Positions 16,642 to 25,522 of a DNA stretch of 64,000 bases are shown here, in pieces (within the stretch, counting starts at the first letter, position 1; each line of letters starts with the position of its first letter). The DNA comes from DASPUH01 sp964518505 (GTDB taxonomy: Bacteria > Chloroflexota > Limnocylindria > Limnocylindrales > CSP1-4). The DNA is taken from contig CAZFGT010000005.1 of the NCBI GenBank assembly GCA_964518505.1, positions 1-64,000 on the forward strand, in the 5' to 3' direction. The notes below the pieces were generated by a model that did not search any database, had not been told where the DNA came from, and was given only the letters and a program-made list of their open reading frames with translations. The position numbers were made by a program, and so were the translations under genes.

Positions 16642-17511
16642 CCAGCGACCGGCGCGGGCGAGCTGCCCCACGAGCCGCGCCATGCGCGCCACGTCGCGAC
16701 CGTCCGGCCCCAGGGCATCGACCAGCGCGGAGGCCACGATGACGCCGTCCGCCGAGCGGGCCAGCCGCCGCACATGCGCCGGCCGCGACACGCCGAACCC
16801 GACGGCCACCGGCCCGCGGGCCACGGCCCGGACCTGGGCCAGGAAGTGCGTCACTTCGCGCGGGAGCTGGCTGCGGGCGCCGGTGACCCCGACCAGCGAG
16901 ACCGTGTACAGGAAGCCGCCCGTGCTGGCGGCGATCATCGCCCGGCGGGTCGGGGACGTCGTCGGCGTGACGAGGTAGACGAGCGCCAGGCCCGCCTCGC
17001 GGGCCGCTGCCTCCACGGGCGCACCCTCGTCCGGCGTGAGGTCGGCCAGGATGACGCCGCTCGCCCCGGCCGCCGCGAGCCGGACGAGCCGGCCGACCGG
17101 GTCGCCGTTGCCGAGCGCCTGGTTGACGTACGCCATCGGCACCACCGGCGCGGCCGGCCGCGCCTCGTGGATCGCCCGCAGCAGGTCCAGCGAGCGGTCG
17201 AACGTGGCCCCGTTGCGCAGCGCCACGGCCGAGGCGCGCTGCAGGGTGGTGCCATCGGCCAGGGGGTCGCTGTAGGGCAGCCCCACCTCCAGGACATCCG
17301 CGCCGGCATCGATCGCGGCGAGGGCGGCGGTGAGGCTCGTCGCCGCGTCGGGGTACCCGGCCACGACGTAGGGCACGAGCGCGACGCGGCGGTCGCGGGC
17401 CGCCCGGGCGAACGCGGCGTGGAGGCGGGCGGCACCGGGCGTGCCGTCGGTCCCGCGCGGTAGAGCCGGCCGGTCGCCGGCGGTTCGGACCGGGGCGGCG
17501 GCCGTCGTCAT
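16621..17511 (-). CDS. trpA: tryptophan synthase alpha chain
   Basis: Cleaves indole-3-glycerol phosphate to indole and glyceraldehyde 3-phosphate; the indole is channelled to TrpB. The 296 residues form a TIM barrel with LVPYVVAGYPD near residue 44, the catalytic Glu in DVLEVGLPYSDPLADG, the MAYVNQ-LG segment (active-site Tyr region), ADLTPDEG, and GFGVSRPAHVR at the phosphate-binding end. An N-terminal extension of about 30 residues is unconserved. It is last in the trp operon; the ATG overlaps the trpCFB stop by four bases. Its partner TrpB is the C-terminal domain of the preceding fusion protein. Confidence 0.95.
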   Translation of the reverse strand: MTTAAAPVRTAGDRPALPRGTDGTPGAARLHAAFARAARDRRVALVPYVVAGYPDAATSLTAALAAIDAGADVLEVGLPYSDPLADGTTLQRASAVALRNGATFDRSLDLLRAIHEARPAAPVVPMAYVNQALGNGDPVGRLVRLAAAGASGVILADLTPDEGAPVEAAAREAGLALVYLVTPTTSPTRRAMIAASTGGFLYTVSLVGVTGARSQLPREVTHFLAQVRAVARGPVAVGFGVSRPAHVRRLARSADGVIVASALVDALGPDGRDVARMARLVGQLARAGRWSGAQHP

Positions 17512-20354
17512 GCCGTGGCCGCCTCGTCGCCGTCGAGGACGCCGAGGTCCTTGTCGCCGCGGCCGGAGAGACCAAGCAGCACGACCGCGCCGTCGGCGAG
17601 CGGCGGGTGACCACCGCCACCGGACAGCAGGTGGGGCAGGGCGGCGATGGCGTGGGCCGGCTCGAGGGCCGGGATGATGCCCTCCGTGCGGGTCAGCAGG
17701 CGCAGGCCGTCGACGGCCTCCGTGTCGGTGGCTGCCAGCACCTCCAGCCGCCCGGCCGCGTAGAGCGCCGAGAGCTGCGGCCCGATCCCGGGGTAGTCGA
17801 GCCCCGCGCTGAGCGACACGGCCTCCACCACCTGGCCGTCGGCGTCCTGGAGCATGTACGAACGTGAGCCGTGCAGGATGCCCGGCGTCCCGCCGGCGAG
17901 GGCCGCCGCGTGGCGCCCCGTGGCCAGGCCTTCCCCGGCGGCCTCGACGCCGACCAGGCGGACCGTGGGCTCGCCGATGAAGCGCGACAGGAGGCCCAGT
18001 GCGTTGGAGCCGCCGCCCAGGCAGGCCATCGCCACGTCCGGCAGCCGGCCCTCCACCGCCAGCAGCTGCAATGCGGCCTCGTCGCCGATGCGGCGCTGGA
18101 GGTCCCGCACGATCAGGGGGTACGGGTGCGGCCCGACCGCCGAGCCGAGCACGTAGTGGGTCGTGGCCACGTTCGTGACCCAGTCGCGCATCGCGTCGTT
18201 GACCGCGTCCTTGAGCGTGGCGCTGCCGCTCGTGACCGGCACGACCTCCGCGCCCAGGGCCCGCATGCGCAGCACGTTGGGCGCCTGGCGGCGGATGTCC
18301 TCGGCACCCATGTAGACGACGCACGGCAGGTCAAGCAGGGCGCAGGCGGTGGCCGTCGCCACCCCGTGCTGCCCGGCTCCCGTCTCGGCGATGACGCGGG
18401 TCTTGCCGAGGCGCCGGGTGAGCAGGGCCTGGCCGAGGGCGTTGTTGATCTTGTGGGCGCCCGTGTGGTTGAGATCCTCGCGCTTGAGCCACAGGTGGAA
18501 GGCGCCCTCGTCCCGGCCGGCCTGGCGGGCCACGGCGGCGGCCAGGCGGTCCGCCCGGTAGAGCGCCGACGGACGGCCGACGTACCGCCACCCCAGCTCG
18601 CGCAGCTGGGCCCAGTAGCGCGGGTCGACCCGGATGTCCGCCCAGGCCGTCTCGAGCTGCTCGAGGGCCGCGACAAGGGTCTCGGGCACGTAGCGGCCGC
18701 CGAAGGCGCGGTCCGTGCCCCAGCGGCCGCGCGCGTCGACCTCCAGCAGGCCCGTCGCGACGGGGGTCGGGCGGGCGGCGACCGTGGGGCGATCGAAGCG
18801 GGCGGCGCGGGCACGCTTGACGAAGAGCGCCACCTTGAACGGGTCCTTGCGCGGGCGCTGCCCGGCCCGACGCGGCAGGTCGGTGCCGGAGGCGACATCG
18901 ACGCCGGTGGCCGGCACGGCCAGCACCGCCTCGCCGACCGTGGCCGGTTCGAGGCCGCCGGCGAGGATGACCGGCACCTCACGGGCCACGGCCGCGGCGA
19001 CCGCTCGATCCACCGCCACACCCGTGCCGCCGGCGTGCGGCCCACCGGCGGTGTCCAGAAGGACGCGCTCCACCGGCGCGGCCGCCAGCCAGGTCCGGAT
19101 GCCGGCGACGATGCCCGGGACGGCCGCCAAGGCGTCGGTCCGCCCCTTCGTCGCGTCTTCCCGGGCGCGCTCGAGGTGGACCGTCTTCCACACCGGCCGC
19201 CTCACGGTCGCCACGACCTCCCCCGGCTCATTCCCGGAGCACTGCACGACGTCGGGATCGAGCGCCTGGACGATGGCCGCCAACTGGGCCGCTGAGGCCT
19301 CGGCGGTGACGGCCACGAGGCGCGGGGTCGGACCGGCGCGTGAGGCGCGCAGCAGGTCGGCGAGGACCGCGGCCTCCCGCAACTCGAGGCAGCGCGGCGT
19401 GCCGGGCACGACGTTCAGCCCGACGGCATCGGCCCCGGCCCGCACGGCGGCCAGCAGCCCTGCCTGGTCGGTGACGCCGCAGATCTTGACCAGCGGCGCG
19501 CCCGCGGCGGCGGCCGGGTCGTCGGGCACCGCGCCCGCCTCGACCAGGGCGCGGACCATCGCCTCAGGGTGGGTCGCCCGCATGAGCGCCTCGCCCACCA
19601 GCGCGGCGTCGACGCCCAGGGCGCGCAGGTCGCGCACAGCAGCCGCCTCGCGGATCCCCGACTCGGCCACCACGACCCGGTCGGCGGGCACCCGGTCGAC
19701 CAGCGCGAGCACCCGGACGGGGTCGACCGCCAGGATCCGCAGGTCGCGTGCGTTGAGCCCGATGACCCGTGCCGCCGTGCCAAGGGTCCGATCCAGCTCC
19801 CGCTCGTCGTGGGCCTCGACGAGTGGCTCCAGACCCAGGTCCAGGGCCTGCCGGACCAGGCTGGCGAGCCGGGCCGCGGGGTGCAGCGCGGCCAGCAGCA
19901 GCACGGCGTCGGCGCCCGCCGAACGCACCTGCGGGAGTTGCCGTGGGTCGACCACGAACTCCTTGGCCAGCACCGGCAGGGCCACCGCCTCGCGCACGAT
20001 CCGCAGGTCGTCCAGGGAGCCACCGAAGTGCGGGCCCTCACAGAGGACCGAGATGGCCGTCGCACCACCGGCCGCGTAGGCACGGGCCTGGGCCGCGATG
20101 TCGAGGCCGGCGGGCGCGAGACGGCCGGCCGAGGGCGACGCGCGTTTGACCTCCGCGATGAGGTGCAGCCCCGGTGCCGCCAGGCGTTCCGCGAACGGGC
20201 GCACCGGCGGCGCGCCCCGGGCGTCGCGCCGCATGGTCCGGAACGACGCGGCGCCGAACTCGGCGAGCACGTCCGCGCGGCGCTGGGCGGCGATCTCGCC
20301 GAGCACGCCGAGCCGCGCGGCCGGCGGGCGGGGGGGCGATGCGACGGCGGTCAT
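17508..20354 (-). CDS. trpCFB: trifunctional TrpC-TrpF-TrpB fusion
   Basis: A 948-residue protein carrying three consecutive Trp-pathway enzymes. Residues ~15-270 are indole-3-glycerol phosphate synthase (LIAEVKRASPS with K70, VLAKEFVVD with K131, VAESGI). Residues ~288-515 are phosphoribosylanthranilate isomerase (VKICGVTD with C292, LLDTAGG-GGTG, VILAGGL, DVASGTD). Residues ~530-948 are the tryptophan synthase beta chain (GGRYVPETL, HTGAHKINNALGQ with PLP lysine K635, ETGAGQHGVATA, CLGGGSNALG). All catalytic motifs look intact. TrpC-TrpF fusions are common; adding TrpB is unusual and would tether the channelling enzyme to the two preceding steps. The frame is continuous, with four-base overlaps to trpD and trpA. 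Confidence 0.95.
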   Translation of the reverse strand: MTAVASPPRPPAARLGVLGEIAAQRRADVLAEFGAASFRTMRRDARGAPPVRPFAERLAAPGLHLIAEVKRASPSAGRLAPAGLDIAAQARAYAAGGATAISVLCEGPHFGGSLDDLRIVREAVALPVLAKEFVVDPRQLPQVRSAGADAVLLLAALHPAARLASLVRQALDLGLEPLVEAHDERELDRTLGTAARVIGLNARDLRILAVDPVRVLALVDRVPADRVVVAESGIREAAAVRDLRALGVDAALVGEALMRATHPEAMVRALVEAGAVPDDPAAAAGAPLVKICGVTDQAGLLAAVRAGADAVGLNVVPGTPRCLELREAAVLADLLRASRAGPTPRLVAVTAEASAAQLAAIVQALDPDVVQCSGNEPGEVVATVRRPVWKTVHLERAREDATKGRTDALAAVPGIVAGIRTWLAAAPVERVLLDTAGGPHAGGTGVAVDRAVAAAVAREVPVILAGGLEPATVGEAVLAVPATGVDVASGTDLPRRAGQRPRKDPFKVALFVKRARAARFDRPTVAARPTPVATGLLEVDARGRWGTDRAFGGRYVPETLVAALEQLETAWADIRVDPRYWAQLRELGWRYVGRPSALYRADRLAAAVARQAGRDEGAFHLWLKREDLNHTGAHKINNALGQALLTRRLGKTRVIAETGAGQHGVATATACALLDLPCVVYMGAEDIRRQAPNVLRMRALGAEVVPVTSGSATLKDAVNDAMRDWVTNVATTHYVLGSAVGPHPYPLIVRDLQRRIGDEAALQLLAVEGRLPDVAMACLGGGSNALGLLSRFIGEPTVRLVGVEAAGEGLATGRHAAALAGGTPGILHGSRSYMLQDADGQVVEAVSLSAGLDYPGIGPQLSALYAAGRLEVLAATDTEAVDGLRLLTRTEGIIPALEPAHAIAALPHLLSGGGGHPPLADGAVVLLGLSGRGDKDLGVLDGDEAATA

Positions 20355-21397
20355 GCGGGGGCCGCCTGGGCCGTGGCCGCGGCCCGTCGGGCGCGCAGGC
20401 GGGCCAGCAGCGCCGCGGCCGCGCCCGAGTCGATCGTCCGGGCGGCCAGCTGGGTGCCCGCACGAAGCGTGGCGACGCGGCCGGCGACCTGTAGCGCGGC
20501 GGCCGCGTTGAGCACGACCACGGCCCGACGCGGTCCCTCGGCGCCACCGAACAGCGCCTCGATGAGGCGCGCGTTCTCGTCCGGCGACCCGCCCCGAAGG
20601 GCTTCCGTAGGCACGACCGGCAGGCCCAGCCCCCGCAGGTCGCCGGCGGTCACCGCCTGGCGGGTGATGCCCTCGGGGCGTACGTCGTAGATGACGCCGC
20701 TGCCGTCGAGCGGCAGCTCGTCCACGCGGTCGCCGCAGACCACGAAGGTGCGGTCCGTGCCGAGTTCACGGGCCACGGCCGCGATGGCCGCGGCGACCGT
20801 CACGTCGGCCACGCCGAGCAGCTGCCGCCGCACGCCGGCGGGGTTGGTCAGGGGCCCGATCAGGTTGAAGGCGGTGCGCACGCCGATCTCGCGGCGGGTC
20901 GGTCCCGCGTGGCGCATGGCCGGGTGGAAGCCCGGGGCGAACAGGAAGGCGAAGCCGTCCTCGCGGAGCGCCTCGGCGGCCGCCTCCGGCGTCTGCTCGA
21001 CCGTCACCCCCAGCGCGTCCAGGACGTCCGTGGAGCCGGAGGCGGAGGTGATGGCCCGGTTGCCGTGCTTGGCCACCGGCACGCCCGTGGCGGCCACCAC
21101 GATCGCCGCGGCGGTGCTGATGTTGAACGTGCCGCTGCCGTCACCGCCGGTGCCCACCACGTCGATCGTCCCGGGCGGCGCGACGACCCGCAGGACCCGC
21201 TCGCGCATGACCGTGGCGAACCCGGTCAGCTCCTCCACCGTCTCGCCGCGCATGCGCAGCGCCATGAGCAGCGCCGCGAGCTGCGACGGGGTCGCCTCGC
21301 CGTCCATCACCTGCGTCATGGCCGCGCGAGCCTCCTCGCGGCTGAGGCTCTTCCCCTCCACGATCGCCGCCAGCGCGGCGCGGACCGCGTCGCTCAT
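20351..21397 (-). CDS. trpD: anthranilate phosphoribosyltransferase
   Basis: Transfers phosphoribosyl from PRPP to anthranilate. The 348 residues have a helical N-terminal domain (SLSREEARAAMTQVMDGEAT) and the PRPP-binding loop VVGTGGDGSGTFNISTAAA, then KHGNRAITSASGSTDVLDALG and the anthranilate-site segment AFLFAPGFHPAMRHAGPTRRE with RTAFNLIGPLTNP. The magnesium-binding DE pair appears as VDELPLDG. It overlaps trpG upstream and trpCFB downstream by four bases each. Confidence 0.96.
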   Translation of the reverse strand: MSDAVRAALAAIVEGKSLSREEARAAMTQVMDGEATPSQLAALLMALRMRGETVEELTGFATVMRERVLRVVAPPGTIDVVGTGGDGSGTFNISTAAAIVVAATGVPVAKHGNRAITSASGSTDVLDALGVTVEQTPEAAAEALREDGFAFLFAPGFHPAMRHAGPTRREIGVRTAFNLIGPLTNPAGVRRQLLGVADVTVAAAIAAVARELGTDRTFVVCGDRVDELPLDGSGVIYDVRPEGITRQAVTAGDLRGLGLPVVPTEALRGGSPDENARLIEALFGGAEGPRRAVVVLNAAAALQVAGRVATLRAGTQLAARTIDSGAAAALLARLRARRAAATAQAAPA

Positions 21398-22089
21398 CGG
21401 GCTGTACCCGCGGGCGTGGCCAGGCCGTGCGTGGCGAAGCCGGTCTCGGCGGCCGCATCAAGGACGTCGGCGTGCCCCTGGCCGGTCCGGCGCAGGAAGT
21501 TGGCCAGGATGCGCGGCCCCTCGGGCGTGAGCACCGACTCGGGGTGGAACTGCACGCCTTCCAGCGGCAGGGTCCGATGGCGCATGGCCATGACCACACC
21601 CTCGGCGGTGCGGCCGGTGACCTCGATGGCCTCAGGCAGGGTGCTCTCGTCGACCGTCAGCGAGTGGTACCGGGCGGCCGGGAAGGGCGATGGCAGGCCC
21701 TCCAGCAGGCCCTGCCCGTCGTGGATGATCTCGCTGGCCTCGCCATGCACCAGGGACGGCGCGCGGACGATCGCGGCACCGAAGGCGGCCCCCAGGCACT
21801 GGTGGCCCAGGCACACCCCCAGCAGGGGGATGTGCCAAGCAGCGGCCACGTCCACGGCGGCCACCGAGACGCCCGCCGAGCTGGGCTCGCCGGGACCGGG
21901 CGAGATGACGATGCCGGCCAGGCGGTCGTCGAGCGGCCCTTCGCCAGCGGCCGCGTCGCGGGCCAGGGCCTCCAGCTGCTCCCGGTCCAGGGCGTCGTTG
22001 CGTACGACCCGCAGCGTGGCGCCGGCCACCTCGAGCGCCTGCACGAGGTTGAAGGTGAAGCTGTCGTAGTTGTCGATGACGAGGATCAC
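21394..22089 (-). CDS. trpG: anthranilate synthase glutamine amidotransferase subunit
   Basis: Class I glutamine amidotransferase that feeds ammonia to TrpE. The 231-residue protein starts MILVIDNYDSFTFNLVQ and has VISPGPGEPSSAG, the nucleophile Cys in LLGVCLGHQCLG, and the His/Glu of the catalytic triad in GVQFHPESVLTP. The GTG start overlaps the trpE stop by four bases. Homologues can double as PabA for folate synthesis; no pabB-like gene is in the window. The last ~30 residues extend beyond the domain. Confidence 0.95.
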   Translation of the reverse strand: MILVIDNYDSFTFNLVQALEVAGATLRVVRNDALDREQLEALARDAAAGEGPLDDRLAGIVISPGPGEPSSAGVSVAAVDVAAAWHIPLLGVCLGHQCLGAAFGAAIVRAPSLVHGEASEIIHDGQGLLEGLPSPFPAARYHSLTVDESTLPEAIEVTGRTAEGVVMAMRHRTLPLEGVQFHPESVLTPEGPRILANFLRRTGQGHADVLDAAAETGFATHGLATPAGTAR

Positions 22090-23708
22090 GTGGCCACCCC
22101 GGCACGGGGCACGTCATCGCCGACGGCGTTCGTCGCACCGGTCGCCTGGGCGGCCGCCACGAGCGCGCCGCGGATGGCCGCCGCCTTGTGCTCGGTCTCC
22201 TCGAACTCGCTGGCGGGGACGCTGCCGGCCACGATCCCCGCCCCGGCGTGGAGGTGCAGCGCGCCCTCACGCAGGACCGCCGACCGGATGGCGATGGCCG
22301 TGTCCAGGTTGCCGTCATAACCCAGGTAGCCGACGGCCCCGCCGTAGATGCCGCGGCGCTCCCGCTCCAGCTGGGCGATGAGCTGCATCGCCCGCACCTT
22401 GGGGGCGCCGGAAAGCGTGCCGGCCGGGAAGACGCTGCGCAGCGCGTCCAGGGCGTCCAATCCCGGGCGCAGCCGGCCCTCCACGTGGCTCACCAGGTGC
22501 AGCACGTGGCTGTAGCGCTCGACCTCCATGTAGCGCGTCACGGCCACCGAGCCGGCCACCGCCACGCGGCCCAGGTCGTTGCGGCCCAGGTCGACGAGCA
22601 TGACGTGCTCGGCCCGCTCCTTGGGGTCGCGTTGCAGCTCGTCGGCGATGCGCTCGTCCTCGCGCTCGTCGCCGCCCCGTGGCCGCGTCCCGGCGATGGG
22701 ATGCGTGGTCAGCGCGTCACCCTCCACGCGCAGGAGGAGCTCGGGGCTGGCGCCCACGACCTCGAAGGCCGGGTGGCGCACGTAGAAGAGGTACGGGCTG
22801 GGGTTGATGCGCCGCAGCGCTCGGTAGAGGTCCAGGCCACCCAGCGGCCTGCCATCGGGACGCACGGGGAGCGCCATCGTCTGGCGGCGGGCGAGCACGA
22901 TCTGGATCGCCTCACCGGCCGCGATGGCCTGCTTGGCCGCCACGACCGCCGCCTCGTACGCCTCCCGGCTCAGGCTCGCCTCCACGGCCGCCTGCGGAGC
23001 CGCTGCCGGCTGGGCGGGCGCGGCGCCCGGCGTGGTCCGCGCCACAGCCACCTCCAGCTCCGACCGACTCGGTCGCTGCGTCCGCTCCAGGGCCTCGAAG
23101 ATGGCCCGCTCGGCGATGCGGTAGCGGCCCTCCAGGTCTGGCGCGTCCGTATGGAGCGAGGCGATCGCCGAGAGGGTCTGGGTCAGGTGGTCGAAGACCA
23201 GCACGAGGTCGGTCTCCAGGAAGGCCGCCAGCGGCACCCCGACCGGATCCTTGCTCGGCTGGGGCACCGGCTCGAAGCTGCCGACCGCGTCGTAGGCCAG
23301 GGCGCCCACCGCTCCGCCCGTGAAGCGAGGCATCTCGTTGGTGGGGGCGACGCGGCGGCGGGGCACGAAGGCGCGCAGGGCAGCCAGCGGATCCGTCGCC
23401 TCGCCGCTGGTCGCGGGCAGGTCGGGGCTGTAGGCATCGACGGAGAGCGGGCGCGTGACGATGCGCGCCGTCGTGCCCGAGACCTCCAGCATGCGGCGCG
23501 GCGAGACGCCAAGGAACGAATAACGCCCCACGCGCTCGCCGCCCTCGACCGACTCGAGGAGGTAGCACGGCCCGCCGTCGTCCAGGCGCAGGAGGGCGCC
23601 CATGGGCGTCTCCAGGTCTGCCGCCCGGGACGCGCGCAGCAGGATCGTGTCGGCGCTGCCGGCCAGGCGGCGCGCCTCGGTGATGCTCAGCGGGTCGGGC
23701 AGGGCCAT
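22086..23708 (-). CDS. trpE: anthranilate synthase component I
   Basis: Makes anthranilate from chorismate with ammonia from TrpG. The 540 residues contain the N-terminal regulatory LLES motif (residues 50-53, CYLLESVEGGERVGRYSF), part of the Trp feedback site, and the C-terminal chorismate-binding domain with ASPELLLRVEGD, HPIAGTRPRGG, LVDLGRNDLGRV, FPAGTLSGAPKVRAMQLI and GGAVGYLGYDGNLD. The ATG at 23708 has AGGGA about 12 bases upstream, a rather long spacing. An in-frame upstream extension to 23954 is rejected because it lies in the T-box leader. First gene of the trp operon. Confidence 0.96.
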   Translation of the reverse strand: MALPDPLSITEARRLAGSADTILLRASRAADLETPMGALLRLDDGGPCYLLESVEGGERVGRYSFLGVSPRRMLEVSGTTARIVTRPLSVDAYSPDLPATSGEATDPLAALRAFVPRRRVAPTNEMPRFTGGAVGALAYDAVGSFEPVPQPSKDPVGVPLAAFLETDLVLVFDHLTQTLSAIASLHTDAPDLEGRYRIAERAIFEALERTQRPSRSELEVAVARTTPGAAPAQPAAAPQAAVEASLSREAYEAAVVAAKQAIAAGEAIQIVLARRQTMALPVRPDGRPLGGLDLYRALRRINPSPYLFYVRHPAFEVVGASPELLLRVEGDALTTHPIAGTRPRGGDEREDERIADELQRDPKERAEHVMLVDLGRNDLGRVAVAGSVAVTRYMEVERYSHVLHLVSHVEGRLRPGLDALDALRSVFPAGTLSGAPKVRAMQLIAQLERERRGIYGGAVGYLGYDGNLDTAIAIRSAVLREGALHLHAGAGIVAGSVPASEFEETEHKAAAIRGALVAAAQATGATNAVGDDVPRAGVAT

Positions 23709-23756
23709 GGTGCTGCTGGTTCCCTCATCTCGCCCGGGTTCGGTCCCGGAATCACG

Positions 23757-24050
23757 ACGACCTTTCGTCCATCCGGGACGAAAGGTCGTGCCTTCCGCGG
23801 TGCCACCCGCCTTCGACGACCGGTCCGGTCGTCGCGCTCTGCCGACGGACCGCGCGGCGGTCGATCGGTGCTGCCCTGATAACGCTGGCGCTCTGCGCCG
23901 GAGCCTAGTCGGCGGGGGTTGGCCCGTCGTTCGGTCCGGGGCTCCCGGGTCCATTCACCGCCGCCCTCGCTCCGGCTCGCACCAGCCGCCGGTTCTCTTG
24001 GCCGAGGATCGTCGGGTACTCGTCCCGATCACAGCCGTCTTCAGTTGTGG
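23757..24050 (-). promoter_or_regulatory. tRNA-Trp-sensing T-box riboswitch (trpE leader)
   Basis: Read on the minus strand, the leader of about 290 bases has the diagnostic T-box core GGGTGGCACCGCGG (plus-strand 23795-23808). It is followed by a 14-bp perfect hairpin, ACGACCTTTCGTCC / GGACGAAAGGTCGT (23757-23789, 5-base loop), in the terminator position. Upstream, the specifier loop reads GAA-TGG-A (23950-23956; codon TGG at 23951-23953, Trp), paired across stem I with AGTA (24017-24020), the loop-E signature. Uncharged tRNA-Trp should bind through its CCA anticodon and CCA end to favour antitermination. There is no U-tract after the 14-bp hairpin, so the readout may be Rho-assisted or translational. 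Confidence 0.9.
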
Positions 24051-24056
24051 AGCGCG

Positions 24057-24085
24057 AGTCTAGGCGGGCCCCCGAAGGGTGTCAA
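24057..24085 (-). promoter_or_regulatory. trp operon promoter
   Basis: On the minus strand: TTGACA (24080-24085, perfect -35), exactly 17 bases, then TAGACT (24057-24062, -10). Transcription would start near 24050 and enter the T-box leader. It begins ten bases past the stop codon of the upstream lipoprotein gene. Confidence 0.85.
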
Positions 24086-24095
24086 CGACGGGCGC

Positions 24096-25415
24096 TCAGG
24101 GCCGGCGCATGACGTAGCTCTGGGTCGTGCCGTTGGCCGCGGTCGTCTCGTACATCACGAGCAGCGCGCCGGTGGCCGTGTCCAGCTTGATCACCGGCGA
24201 CTGGACCTCAGCGGGCAGGAGCATGGTCTGGACCCAAGGACCGCCAGCCGGGCCCATGAAGTAGGCGAACCCCTCGACGCGTGGGGCGTCGTAGTCGTCG
24301 CTGCCGCTGACCACCGCATCCACCGTGCCCGTGCTCGTGTCCACGGTCAGGGACGCCTCGCCGACGAGTGGGGTAAGCCGGCTTGTGTGCCACGCGCCAC
24401 CTGCGTCGGTGCTGAAGTAGGTCCCGTCGGTGGGCTCGGCATCGCGGATGACACAGCCGCCCGGCTCAGGGCTGCGGTTCCACAGCAGGTATGCAGCGTC
24501 GCCCTTGCCGAGGACCATGACGGGGTCCCAGCCCTCCTCGCTGCCGGCGACCTGGGAGGTCGCGAAGCCGGACCCGGTGAAGGTCCCGAACGTGATCCCG
24601 CCATCGCCGGGCTCATAGGCCACGCGGGCCTTGCCGTCGTCACCGACGCGCAGGGCGGGCACCGACATGCCGGTGAGGTCGGCGATCGTGTAGCGGTGAG
24701 CGGTCGAACCGTGCACCGTCTCGTAGACCATGCTCGCCCCGCCATGGACGGCGACATGGATGGTGCCGACGACGACGCGCAGGGCGTCGAGGTGCTCACC
24801 GCTCTTGCCGATCTGGCGGGCCACCGACCAGGCACCGCCCGCCAGCGCCCTGCTGCGATACCAGACGCTCACATCGCTGAAACCATCGGAGCCGCAACCC
24901 TCCTCCGGGACGACCCGCGTGTAGGCCACGTAGAGCGTGCTCCCGTCGACGGCCAGCTGCGGATCCAGGTCCTTCTCACCAGCCGGCAGCGGCATGCTGC
25001 TGGTGGCCCACGTGGGGCTGCCGGCCCTGGACTCCGTGAGGCGGATCAGGCCGTCGCAGGAATAGGCCGCATGGTCGCCGCTGGCGGCATCGATGGCCAC
25101 CACGAGCGCCGACTCAGCGTACGTGTCGCATTTGAGCGCCGGCCCGACCGCCTGCGGCGCGGACCAGCCCATCGGCGGGAGGCTCGGCGTACTGCTGGGG
25201 GCCGGGGTGTCGGTCGGCGCGGGTGACGTGGTGGCCGTGGCGGACGGGGCCGCCGTGGCCGATGGGGATGGGCTCGCGGTGGGCACGGCCGTGGGGCTCG
25301 CCGTCGGCGTGCTGGTGGCCGTCGCGCTGCAGCCTGCCATCACCGCGGCCATCGCGAGGGTGCTCATCGCGCGCGTCACGCGCCGCGGCAGCCGCGCCGC
25401 TCCCGTCCCGTTCAT
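24096..25415 (-). CDS. secreted lipoprotein, probable beta-propeller
   Basis: A 439-residue exported protein of unknown function. The N-terminus is a lipoprotein signal (MAAVMAGC lipobox, Cys near residue 29), then a low-complexity Ser/Thr/Pro/Ala spacer of about 55 residues. The body has repeating blade-like segments such as LDPQLAVDGSTLYVAYT, PALRVGDDGKARVAYE, DGTYFSTDAGGAWHTSRLT and ASLTVDTSTGTVDAVVSG, reminiscent of sialidase/BNR-type beta-propellers. GGGAGG lies 5 bases before the ATG. It is separated from trpE by its own stop and the trp promoter, so it belongs to a different transcript. Confidence 0.65.
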   Translation of the reverse strand: MNGTGAARLPRRVTRAMSTLAMAAVMAGCSATATSTPTASPTAVPTASPSPSATAAPSATATTSPAPTDTPAPSSTPSLPPMGWSAPQAVGPALKCDTYAESALVVAIDAASGDHAAYSCDGLIRLTESRAGSPTWATSSMPLPAGEKDLDPQLAVDGSTLYVAYTRVVPEEGCGSDGFSDVSVWYRSRALAGGAWSVARQIGKSGEHLDALRVVVGTIHVAVHGGASMVYETVHGSTAHRYTIADLTGMSVPALRVGDDGKARVAYEPGDGGITFGTFTGSGFATSQVAGSEEGWDPVMVLGKGDAAYLLWNRSPEPGGCVIRDAEPTDGTYFSTDAGGAWHTSRLTPLVGEASLTVDTSTGTVDAVVSGSDDYDAPRVEGFAYFMGPAGGPWVQTMLLPAEVQSPVIKLDTATGALLVMYETTAANGTTQSYVMRRP

Positions 25416-25522
25416 CCCGACCTCCCGACCGCCCGCCGGTCCGGCTGATGCCGGGCTCAGGGGGCCTTCACGGGAATAGACGCGCGGCCCGTGCCAGATG
25501 GTTCACCACGCACGGAGCGGCC

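Noticed and set aside
23709..23954. N-terminal extension of TrpE
   Set aside because: Falls in the T-box leader and its terminator hairpin; residues are unlike any TrpE N-terminus.
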